A stretch of DNA of 7,230 bases from Verrucomicrobiota bacterium (GTDB lineage: Bacteria > Verrucomicrobiota > Verrucomicrobiia > Opitutales > UBA953): assembly GCA_005798925.1 (NCBI GenBank), contig SYID01000068.1, positions 1 through 7,230 of the forward strand, read 5' to 3'. Made by a program: the position numbers and the translations under genes. Below the pieces are notes generated by a model, which ran no database searches, was not told the DNA's origin, and saw nothing but the letters and a program-made list of their open reading frames with translations. Of the stretch, positions 1-5,307 are shown piece after piece. The number at the start of each line of letters is the position of its first letter. Position 1 is the stretch's first letter.

Positions 1-59
1 CCGCGGGCGGTCTTCAGCTGGGGCTGGGTGGCAAATTGGATGAGGGGATGGTTGCTCAT
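1..59 (-). CDS. rplS: Ribosomal protein L19, N-terminal fragment (probable)
   Basis: An ATG at 59-57 overlaps the trmD stop (TGA, 58-56) in an ATGA junction and opens a frame that runs off the left edge. The 19 visible residues read MSNHPLIQFATQPQLKTAR. This resembles the start of bacterial L19, which often has a short helix of the type NPLIQ..T..QLKTD before the conserved RPGDTV segment; that segment would lie outside the window. L19 is a 50S subunit protein at the interface with 30S, and rplS directly after trmD is a very common gene order. The 4-base overlap implies translational coupling, and no Shine-Dalgarno sequence is visible inside the end of trmD. The call rests mainly on position plus a short N-terminal resemblance, so it is probable rather than certain. 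Confidence 0.62.
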   Translation of the reverse strand, partial: MSNHPLIQFATQPQLKTAR

Positions 60-763
60 GGCTGGTGTTCTTGGTCTTTCATCAGGTCCGGTCTGCGTTG
101 CTTTGTCTTCTCTATTTGCCTTTCCCGACGCCATTTTTCGATTTCGGCGTGGTTTCCTCCTAGGAGGACGGGGGGCACCTCGAGACCATCATAAACAGCG
201 GGTCGGGTGAACTGCGGAAAGGCGAGCAACTTGCCGTTGTAACTATCCCCCGTCAAGGAGTTTTCCTCCCCGAGCACCCCGGGAATCTGCCGGCCGAGGC
301 AATCGACCAGGACGCAGGCGGGCAAAGTGCCATTCGTGAGGACGTAATCGCCGATAGAGACCTCCCGGGTGACCTTTTTATCCCGGAAACGCTGGTCGAT
401 GCCCTCGTAATGACCCGAAACGAGGATCAGGTGGCTCTTTTGGGCCAGTTCCCTGGCCAGCTTGTTGGTCAATTGTTCACCATCCGGGCAAAGGTAGACC
501 ACTTCGCAGTCCGGGGTGGCCAGGGCGTCGACGGCGTCGAAGAGGGGCTGGCAGGTCATCAGCATGCCGGGCCCGCCCCCGTAGGGCATGTCGTCCACCT
601 TGCGGTGCTTGTCCTTGGAATAGGCGCGCAGGTCGTGCGCCTTGAAGACGATCAGGCCTTTGTCGATGGCCTTCCCGATGACCGACTCCTGGAGGAAGCC
701 GTCGGCCATGGCGGGGAAGAGGGTGACGAGATCGATGCGGATGGCCACGTTGAACGCGGTCAT
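56..763 (-). CDS. trmD: tRNA (guanine-N1)-methyltransferase TrmD
   Basis: TrmD transfers a methyl group from S-adenosylmethionine to N1 of G37, next to the anticodon of tRNAs reading CNN-type codons, which prevents +1 frameshifting. The 235-residue protein has the normal length and the family landmarks in order: IRIDLVTLFP near residues 8-17, DKHRKVDDMPYGGGPGM at 51-67, SGHYEGID at 116-123 and SIGDYVLTNGTLPA at 136-149 (part of the trefoil-knot SAM site). These are followed by PGVLGEE at 161-167, FTRP at 185-188, and GNHAEIEKWRRE at 203-214 with RRPDL at 223-227. By alignment from memory, R158 and D173 match the catalytic Arg154/Asp169 pair of Haemophilus TrmD. The usual GGELPA is NGTLPA here, possibly a lineage trait. 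An in-frame GTG five codons downstream is an alternative start; neither start has a clear SD. The last third uses less GC-rich and rarer codons (CTA, GGA, AGG, ATA, AGA) than the first half. Confidence 0.97.
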   Translation of the reverse strand: MTAFNVAIRIDLVTLFPAMADGFLQESVIGKAIDKGLIVFKAHDLRAYSKDKHRKVDDMPYGGGPGMLMTCQPLFDAVDALATPDCEVVYLCPDGEQLTNKLARELAQKSHLILVSGHYEGIDQRFRDKKVTREVSIGDYVLTNGTLPACVLVDCLGRQIPGVLGEENSLTGDSYNGKLLAFPQFTRPAVYDGLEVPPVLLGGNHAEIEKWRRERQIEKTKQRRPDLMKDQEHQP

Positions 764-808
764 CCAACAGCCGAAAGCCCCCCGAGCGCAAGCCGTCCTT
801 CCGGCGGC

Positions 809-1873
809 TTATTTCTTGGCCTTCGCTTCCGGGCGCTGGTTCATCCGGATGCCCGTCTCCGCGGGGACCGGCTTGCCGACTTTCTCGACGTCGGAGGTGA
901 AGAGATATTTCCACACGTCTTCCTGCAGGTGGCGGCCCTGGGCGTCCTTGGGCGAGCCCTTGCTCGGGGTGACGTAACCATGCGCGGAGCCGGCCTGCTT
1001 CTTGGCGTCGCCCTTCATCGGCGCCGAGGTGATCAGGCGGCGGGTGTGGCCGTAGGGCGCCTTGGCGTCGTCGGCGTTCACGACGGGTCCGTATTCGTTG
1101 AGCCGAAGCATGAGCCAGGAGCGCTGGTAGTGGTGTTCGGTCCAACCGCCGTCGAGCACGTGGGTGTACCCGAAGAAGCGGTTGAGCGGGGTCGCGGAGG
1201 GGCCGGCCTGCCACTCTTCGGTGTTGTCGCGCGGGCCGCAGAACATGATCACGCGCGCGACCTTCTGGTGCATCGCGAAGCGGGCGGAGGACGTGGCGCC
1301 GTGCGAGGAGCCGCCGACGACGACCTTGGTCCAGTCGAGCTCCTTGCCGCCGGCGGCGAGGAACTGCTCCCAACGCCCCTGCGGGTGCTTCTTGACGAGC
1401 CACTGGACCATCCGCGTCGCGCGGCCCTTGGCGGAATCGGCTTCGGCGATCTCGACCGACTTCGAGGCGTCGACGCCGGCGGTGGCTTCGAGGCGGATGT
1501 TGCCGAGGTGCTGCGTGTCGGCGGGGACGGTATTGAGCTTGCCGAACCAGCCGCGGGCGTAGTGCACGCTGATGTGATGGTAGCCGTACCCGTTCACCTT
1601 CTCGGCGATGACGGGGTTATGACCCATCAGCCAGACCACGAGTTCGCCGCGCGGCGCGACGCGCGTGTCGACGTCGGCCAGCTGGAGGTCCGCCGGCTTG
1701 CCCTTGCTCTCGAGGTGGAACTCGATCTCCGGATACGCCTTCGCGGCCGGGTCGACCTCGCTGGCCCGGACCGAGAGGTGGTAGGCCTGGGGTTGCGGGT
1801 CGTTGAACTTCGGGGCGGCCGCGTCAGCGTGGGCCGCGAGCAGGACGACGGACAAGAGGGCGGGGGTGCGCAT
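809..1873 (-). CDS. Secreted alpha/beta hydrolase, BPSS1187-like
   Basis: This 354-residue protein is probably an exported serine hydrolase. Residues 1-18 form a signal peptide: a short basic start, the hydrophobic run LLSVVLLAA, and an ADA cleavage site. An alpha/beta-hydrolase nucleophile elbow of GxSxG type, GSSHG, lies at 188-192 after the beta-strand TKVVVG, so S190 is the predicted nucleophile. A C-terminal SAHGY around H298 is a candidate catalytic histidine. Overall layout resembles, from memory, the BPSS1187 family of predicted alpha/beta hydrolases; the substrate is unknown. It lies 109 bp downstream of another secreted hydrolase and 45 bp upstream of trmD, all on the same strand. 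An out-of-frame ATG lies 17 bases before the chosen start. The chosen start is the only one that gives the signal peptide. A 6-bp stem (790-795 with 805-810) overlaps the stop codon but has no T tract, so readthrough into trmD is possible. Confidence 0.8.
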   Translation of the reverse strand: MRTPALLSVVLLAAHADAAAPKFNDPQPQAYHLSVRASEVDPAAKAYPEIEFHLESKGKPADLQLADVDTRVAPRGELVVWLMGHNPVIAEKVNGYGYHHISVHYARGWFGKLNTVPADTQHLGNIRLEATAGVDASKSVEIAEADSAKGRATRMVQWLVKKHPQGRWEQFLAAGGKELDWTKVVVGGSSHGATSSARFAMHQKVARVIMFCGPRDNTEEWQAGPSATPLNRFFGYTHVLDGGWTEHHYQRSWLMLRLNEYGPVVNADDAKAPYGHTRRLITSAPMKGDAKKQAGSAHGYVTPSKGSPKDAQGRHLQEDVWKYLFTSDVEKVGKPVPAETGIRMNQRPEAKAKK

Positions 1874-1952
1874 GGGGATGGCTTCTTCATGCCCGCCGCT
1901 TGCGGAGGAGCAATGCGATTTACGGGTAGGGTCAGGACGGATACCTGTTCAC

Positions 1953-1966
1953 AGGTTCGTCGCACC
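1953..1966. repeat. Inverted repeat ACCTGT-TC-ACAGGT
   Basis: Two perfect 6-base arms are separated by 2 bases in the 109-bp gap between the two hydrolase genes. As RNA it could form at most a 5-bp stem with a 4-base loop, and there is no T tract on either side, so it is not a good intrinsic terminator. Its symmetry is compatible with an operator for the downstream 809-1873 gene, about 80 bases before its start, but no regulator can be named. It could also be chance. Confidence 0.4.
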
Positions 1967-1982
1967 CGGCCGCCAACGCTTC

Positions 1983-2717
1983 CTACTTCGGCAGCCTGGC
2001 GTCGACGAAATCGAGCGCCTTCTCGATGACGTCCTTGGGGGCCCATTGGTGGCCGCCCTCGAATTCGAAGACCTGCAGACGGTCGCCCTGCGTCTCGCGC
2101 AGCGTCTTGATCTCGCCTCTGTTCGGGTCCTTCTTGCCCATGGTCACGACGACCGCCGGGATCTGCACGCCGGTGAGGCCGCGCAGGCCGTTGTCGAGGA
2201 TGCCGGTGCCGGCGCCTTGGAGGATCACGCCGCCGAAATTGTCGCCGATCGTGACGAAGACCGAGCTGGCGCGCGCGCCGCCGGAGAAGCCGGTGCAGAC
2301 CTTGCGCCCGGGGCCGATGCGGAAGCGTTTCACGGCGTCCTGGTGCGCGGCGAGGAAATTGCCGACGCTCGGATCCCACGGGCCGTTCTTCGACTCGTCG
2401 AGCAGGATGGCGACGTAGCCGTGCTTCTTCACCCAGTCGGCCATGTTGCCCAGCGAGGCGTTGCCGCCGGGGGAAGCGACGAAGAGCGCGGACCATTCCT
2501 TGGCGGGATCCGCATGATAGCCCTTCGGCAGGATGACGCGGTAGTGGTAGACGCCGGAGTATTTGGAGTACCCGCCGTTATGGTCGCAGGCGATGCGCGT
2601 CTCGACGCCTTCCTTGACGACGAGGTCGGCCGGCGTCGTCCGCGACGGGGCGGCGGGATCGGCGGCCGAGGCCGCCACGGCGCAGAGGGAAAGAAGCAGG
2701 GCGAGGGGCCGGCGCAT
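1983..2717 (-). CDS. Secreted alpha/beta hydrolase, esterase/depolymerase-like
   Basis: This 244-residue predicted exported serine hydrolase has a signal peptide at residues 1-18/19 (MRRPLALLLSLCAVAASA, cleavage after ASA or ASAA). The mature part contains YRVILPKGY (59-67), typical of the first strand of polyhydroxybutyrate-depolymerase/feruloyl-esterase-like hydrolases. The elbow GFSGG at 143-147 gives S145 as nucleophile. MGKKDPN gives D197 as candidate acid, and FEGGHQW gives H223 as candidate base, in the order Ser-Asp-His and at spacings normal for the fold. Cysteines 44 and 141 might form a disulfide after export. The substrate cannot be read from sequence. It heads the leftward gene group and is divergent from the ABC ATPase gene at 2803. 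No SD precedes the ATG; a promoter-like TTGCCC/TACCCC pair lies directly upstream. LSLC at 9-12 is not a good lipobox because Leu occupies the -1 position. Confidence 0.85.
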   Translation of the reverse strand: MRRPLALLLSLCAVAASAADPAAPSRTTPADLVVKEGVETRIACDHNGGYSKYSGVYHYRVILPKGYHADPAKEWSALFVASPGGNASLGNMADWVKKHGYVAILLDESKNGPWDPSVGNFLAAHQDAVKRFRIGPGRKVCTGFSGGARASSVFVTIGDNFGGVILQGAGTGILDNGLRGLTGVQIPAVVVTMGKKDPNRGEIKTLRETQGDRLQVFEFEGGHQWAPKDVIEKALDFVDARLPK

Positions 2718-2723
2718 GACGAA

Positions 2724-2752
2724 GGGGTAGCGGCGAACCCCGCCGAGGGCAA
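2724..2752 (-). promoter_or_regulatory. Candidate promoter for the 1983-2717 hydrolase
   Basis: On the minus strand TTGCCC (2752-2747) and TACCCC (2729-2724) are separated by 17 bases, and only 6 bases separate the second box from the ATG at 2717. The -35 is a fair match to TTGACA; the -10 keeps only the initial TA. If used, transcription would begin at or next to the start codon, giving a leaderless or nearly leaderless mRNA. The spacer includes the inverted repeat 2731-2745. Confidence 0.35.
2731..2745. repeat. Inverted repeat CGGCG-AACCC-CGCCG in divergent gap
   Basis: Two perfect 5-base arms flank 5 bases in the 85-bp gap between divergent genes, exactly between the candidate -35 and -10 boxes of the leftward gene. 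This is where a repressor or a spacer-twisting activator would bind. Arms this short and this GC-rich also arise by chance in DNA of this composition. Confidence 0.3.
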
Positions 2753-2765
2753 GCGTGGTTGCGGC

Positions 2766-2796
2766 TTGGAAGCGGCCACGGCATGCTTCATAGCCT
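2766..2796 (+). promoter_or_regulatory. Weak candidate promoter for the ABC ATPase gene
   Basis: TTGGAA (2766-2771) and TAGCCT (2791-2796) are 19 bases apart, a long spacer, and the second box ends 6 bases before the GTG start at 2803. The match is poor taken alone. The reason to list it is the geometry, which mirrors the divergent hydrolase promoter candidate: a TA-starting box 6 bases from the start codon and no SD. Confidence 0.22.
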
Positions 2797-2802
2797 TACG
2801 CC

Positions 2803-3603
2803 GTGCCGCGTCCCGTCCCAGTCCCCGTGCTCGAAGTCTCCCGCCTGCGCATCGCGCGCGAGGCCAAGGTCATCCTGCGCGGGCTGAGCTGGCGCGTGGA
2901 GCCTGGCCAGCATTGGGTGATCCTCGGGCCGAACGGTTCGGGCAAGTCCTCGTTGCTCGCCGCGCTCACGGGTTATTTCGCGCCGACCTCCGGTTCGCTC
3001 GCCGTCCTCGGCGAGACCTTCGGCCGCAGCGACTGGCGCGAGCTGCGCCGCCGCATCGGCCTCGTCGGCCCTTCCGTCGCGGCGATGATCCAGCCCGCCG
3101 AACCGGCGCTCTCCGTCGTGGCCGGCGGGGTCGACGGACTCGTCAATCTCTGGCGGCGGCCGAAGCCCGCGACGCTCTCGCGCGCGCGTCGGCTGCTGCG
3201 TCTGTTCAAGGTCGGCGGACTCGCCGCGCGTCCCTGGGGCCACCTCTCGCAGGGCGAACGCCAGCGCGTGCTCATCGCCCGCGCCCTGGCTTCCGACCCG
3301 GCGCTGCTGATCCTCGACGAAGCGTGCGCGGGCCTCGACCCCGTCGCGCGCGCCGAGTTCCTCGCGCTGGTGGAGCGCCTGCCGAAGCTCAGGCCCGGCC
3401 TGGCCGTCGTGTTCGTCACGCACCACGTCGAGGAGATCCTGCCCGTCTTCACGCACGCGCTGCTGCTGCGGAACGGGTCCGCCCTCGCCGCCGGCAAGCT
3501 GGCCGAAGTCCTGAAGCCCGCCGCGCTCTCGAAGCTCTTCGGCCGCAAGGTCCGCCTGGCCAAGGGGCGGGACGGCTGGGCGCTGGGCCTCGCCGGGAGG
3601 TAG
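2803..3603 (+). CDS. ABC-type ATP-binding protein, YlmA/ModF-like
   Basis: This 266-residue protein is a single ABC ATPase domain. Visible motifs are Walker A GPNGSGKSS at 42-50, signature LSQGE at 148-152, Walker B LLILDE at 168-173, D-loop AGLD at 176-179 and the H-loop histidine H207 in VTHH. The C-terminal pattern VTHHVEEILPVF followed by a strand and KLF resembles the YlmA/ModF-type ABC proteins. The segment that should hold the Q-loop glutamine reads IGLVGPSVAAM (85-95), without Gln at the expected place, which also fits that group. Walker B is followed by Ala (DEACAGLD) rather than the usual Pro. No permease or binding-protein gene is adjacent, so the transport partner, if any, is elsewhere, or the protein is a non-transport ABC ATPase. 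Translation starts at GTG 2803 or possibly GTG 2827; neither has an SD. Confidence 0.9.
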   Translation: MPRPVPVPVLEVSRLRIAREAKVILRGLSWRVEPGQHWVILGPNGSGKSSLLAALTGYFAPTSGSLAVLGETFGRSDWRELRRRIGLVGPSVAAMIQPAEPALSVVAGGVDGLVNLWRRPKPATLSRARRLLRLFKVGGLAARPWGHLSQGERQRVLIARALASDPALLILDEACAGLDPVARAEFLALVERLPKLRPGLAVVFVTHHVEEILPVFTHALLLRNGSALAAGKLAEVLKPAALSKLFGRKVRLAKGRDGWALGLAGR

Positions 3604-3610
3604 TCGCGGG

Positions 3611-3623
3611 GCGGTTTGACCGC
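3611..3623 (+). terminator. Weak hairpin after the ABC ATPase gene
   Basis: GCGGT and ACCGC form a 5-bp stem around TTG, extendable by G-U pairs, 8 bases after the stop codon and followed by TTTCGACTTCC. The T run is short and interrupted, so termination would be inefficient. The same bases include the candidate -35 of the next gene. Confidence 0.25.
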
Positions 3624-3643
3624 TTTCGACTTCCCCTTAACCC
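3616..3643 (+). promoter_or_regulatory. Candidate promoter for the FAD oxidoreductase gene
   Basis: TTGACC (3616-3621) is a good -35 match. TAACCC (3638-3643) is 16 bases downstream and is a weak -10 that resembles the TACCCC box before the 1983-2717 hydrolase. The ATG lies 30 bases further on, so this mRNA would have a short leader, in which no SD is visible. Confidence 0.3.
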
Positions 3644-3673
3644 TCGCTTCAGCCTACTTCATCTGCTTCCGCA

Positions 3674-5164
3674 ATGCCCTCGCCGTTCGACCACCTCCTG
3701 CCCCGCTACGACGCCGTCGTCATCGGCGCCGGCCTCGGCGGGATGACCGCGGCGAACAACCTCGCGAAGTTCGGCCGCAAGGTGCTGCTCCTCGAGCACC
3801 ACTACCAGCTCGGCGGCCTCGCCACCTACTTCAAGCGCGCCGGCGGCCACGTCTTCGACATCTCCCTGCACGGCTTCCCGCACGGGATGATCAAGTCCAC
3901 CCGCCGTTACTGGACCAAGGAGATCTCGGACCGTATCCACCAGCTGCGCGACGTCCGCTTCATCAACCCCGACTTCGACGTCCGCACGACCTTCGACCGC
4001 GCCGACTTCACGCGCATCCTGATCGAGCAGTTCAAGCTCCCGGCCGAGACCGTCGAGGCCTTCTTCGCGCACCTGCGCGAGATGAACTACTACGACAACG
4101 ACCCGCGCACCACGCGCCAGCTCTTCGAGCAGTTCTTCCCCGGCCGCCCCGACGTCCAGCGCCTCCTCCTCGAGCCGATCGCCTACGCCAACGGCTCCAC
4201 CCTCGACGACCCCGCGATCACCTTCGGCATCGTCTTCTCGAACTTCATGTCGAAGGGCGTGTTCATCTTCCAGGGCGGCACGGACACCATGATCAACCTC
4301 ATGACCGCCGAGATGAAGGCCAACGGGGTCGACATCCGCCGCAACGTGCTCGTCGAGAAGGTCCACGTCGAGAAGGACGCCGCCGGCCGCCGGCGCGTCG
4401 TGGGCGTCAAGCTCCGCGGCACCCGCTTGGGCGAGGAAGCCGAGGTCGCCTGCGCGACCGTCGTCTCCAACGCCAACATCAAGGACACCGTCCTCAAGAT
4501 GGGCGGCGAAGACGCCTTCGAGGCGCCGTTCCTCGAGGAAGCCCGCAAGGTCCGCGTGAACACCTCCTCCTGCCAGGTCTACATGGGCGTGCGCGAAGGC
4601 GAGACCATCCCGCACATCGGCGACCTCGTGTTCACCTCCGAGGCCAAGCCGTTCTCCAGCCACGAGCTCGTCGACTTCCACACGACCTCGCGCACCTACT
4701 CGGTCTACTACCCGGACACCCGTCCGCACACCAAGACCCCGCGCTACGCGATCGTCACCTCCGTCAACCAGAAGTGGGACGACTGGGCGCACCTCTCCGA
4801 CGCGGACTACGCCGCCAACAAGGCGCGCGTCATCGAGGAATCCTTCAAGGGCCTCGAGAAATTCATCCCCGACATCCGCGCGAAGGTCGACCACGCCGAG
4901 GCCGCGACCCCGCGCACCGTCAACCGCTACGTCCGGCACGTCGGCGGCACCTCGTTCGGCACCAAGTTCGAAGGCCTCAAGGTCTCGATGGCCCTGCCCG
5001 AGCAGGTCGGCGGCTTCTACCATGCCGGCAGCGTCGGCATCATCATGTCCGGCTGGCTCGGCACGATCAACTACGGCGTGATCGTCTCCGCCAAGGCCGA
5101 CGCCTACCTGCGCGAGCCGAACGCCGAGCCGCTCGGCGACGCCGCGGCGAGCGCGGGAGTCTGA
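3674..5164 (+). CDS. FAD-dependent CrtISO/phytoene desaturase-type oxidoreductase
   Basis: This 496-residue flavoprotein belongs to the amine-oxidase/phytoene-desaturase superfamily, whose members desaturate, saturate or isomerise carotenoids and retinoids. The N-terminal Rossmann fold is clear: VVIGAGLGGMTAA at 15-27, then E41 at the end of the second strand (binds the ADP ribose) and LGG at 46-48. FIFQGGTDTMINLM at 197-210 matches the family segment PxGG...L before the region where the substrate-side FAD contacts lie. The C-terminus carries GGFYHAGSVGIIMSGWLG at 446-463, the family's second FAD-binding motif. Length is typical of CrtI, CrtISO and RetSat proteins. No phytoene synthase or other carotenoid gene is near, so the substrate is uncertain. 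A 70-bp gap separates it from the ABC gene, and co-transcription is possible. No signal peptide is seen; a membrane-surface location would be usual. Confidence 0.88.
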   Translation: MPSPFDHLLPRYDAVVIGAGLGGMTAANNLAKFGRKVLLLEHHYQLGGLATYFKRAGGHVFDISLHGFPHGMIKSTRRYWTKEISDRIHQLRDVRFINPDFDVRTTFDRADFTRILIEQFKLPAETVEAFFAHLREMNYYDNDPRTTRQLFEQFFPGRPDVQRLLLEPIAYANGSTLDDPAITFGIVFSNFMSKGVFIFQGGTDTMINLMTAEMKANGVDIRRNVLVEKVHVEKDAAGRRRVVGVKLRGTRLGEEAEVACATVVSNANIKDTVLKMGGEDAFEAPFLEEARKVRVNTSSCQVYMGVREGETIPHIGDLVFTSEAKPFSSHELVDFHTTSRTYSVYYPDTRPHTKTPRYAIVTSVNQKWDDWAHLSDADYAANKARVIEESFKGLEKFIPDIRAKVDHAEAATPRTVNRYVRHVGGTSFGTKFEGLKVSMALPEQVGGFYHAGSVGIIMSGWLGTINYGVIVSAKADAYLREPNAEPLGDAAASAGV

Positions 5165-5166
5165 GG

Positions 5167-5206
5167 GTGGACGAGTTGATCGGTTGAACGGTTGGCCAGT
5201 TGGCCG
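5167..5206. repeat. Degenerate tandem octamer repeat, GTTGNNCG-type
   Basis: Immediately after the oxidoreductase stop codon there are four consecutive 8-base units starting GTTG at 5175, 5183, 5191 and 5199 (GTTGATCG, GTTGAACG, GTTGGCCA, GTTGGCCG). They are preceded by a weaker unit GTGGACGA at 5167. The register is exact while the middle bases vary. The region is noncoding on both strands. The array may be a local slippage product or one copy of a dispersed intergenic repeat family; this window holds only one copy. Confidence 0.6.
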
Positions 5207-5226
5207 GAGGAAAATGACCATCCTCC
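5206..5226 (+). terminator. Possible terminator after the FAD oxidoreductase
   Basis: GGAGGA (5206-5211) and TCCTCC (5221-5226) form a perfect 6-bp stem with a 9-base loop, followed by a pyrimidine-rich run (CTCCTTCTTCTG). The tail is not a clean T tract and the loop is large, so this is at best a weak intrinsic terminator. It sits about 40 bases after the oxidoreductase stop, where one would be expected before the UPF0114 gene. Confidence 0.33.
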
Positions 5227-5273
5227 CTCCTTCTTCTGCGACTTTCTTCTAACACCCCTGGCTTTTCGTCGGC

Positions 5274-5300
5274 TTGACGGTGCCCGGGATTCGGTAAGTC
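5274..5300 (+). promoter_or_regulatory. Candidate promoter for the UPF0114 gene
   Basis: TTGACG (5274-5279) is a good -35 match. TAAGTC (5295-5300), 15 bases on, keeps the TA of a -10 box and ends 7 bases before the ATG at 5308. Transcription from it would begin at about the start codon. The 15-base spacer is short, and no better -10 is seen at 17 bases. Confidence 0.33.
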
Positions 5301-5307
5301 TCCCGGC

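Noticed and set aside
156..161. AGGAGG on the minus strand inside trmD as an internal ribosome binding site
   Set aside because: No start codon follows at a usable distance in any frame leading to a gene; it encodes Leu-Gly-Gly in a conserved TrmD segment.
1953..1970. LexA/SOS-type operator (GTTC...GTTC spacing) near the inverted repeat
   Set aside because: The GTTC elements are direct rather than inverted here and neither adjacent gene has an SOS role.
410..2029. Long plus-strand open frame (539 codons) across trmD and the hydrolase gene
   Set aside because: It is antisense to genes with clear family motifs and signal peptides, and its translation is a Gly/Val/Asp/Arg-rich mirror typical of high-GC antisense frames.
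1803..3746. Plus-strand open frame of 647 codons spanning the divergent gap
   Set aside because: It crosses two real genes and the intergenic region out of frame, with low-complexity Arg/Ala/Pro content and no recognisable domain.
3659..5221. Minus-strand open frame of 520 codons opposite the FAD oxidoreductase
   Set aside because: It is antisense to a gene with both FAD-binding motifs; its Val/Asp/Glu/Gly-rich translation is a by-product of third-position GC bias.
5214..5252. A 12-codon mini-ORF after GGAGG upstream of the UPF0114 gene, as a leader peptide
   Set aside because: The GGAGG is only 3 bases from the ATG, forms part of a hairpin stem, and lies upstream of the best promoter candidate; this lineage appears not to use SD sequences.
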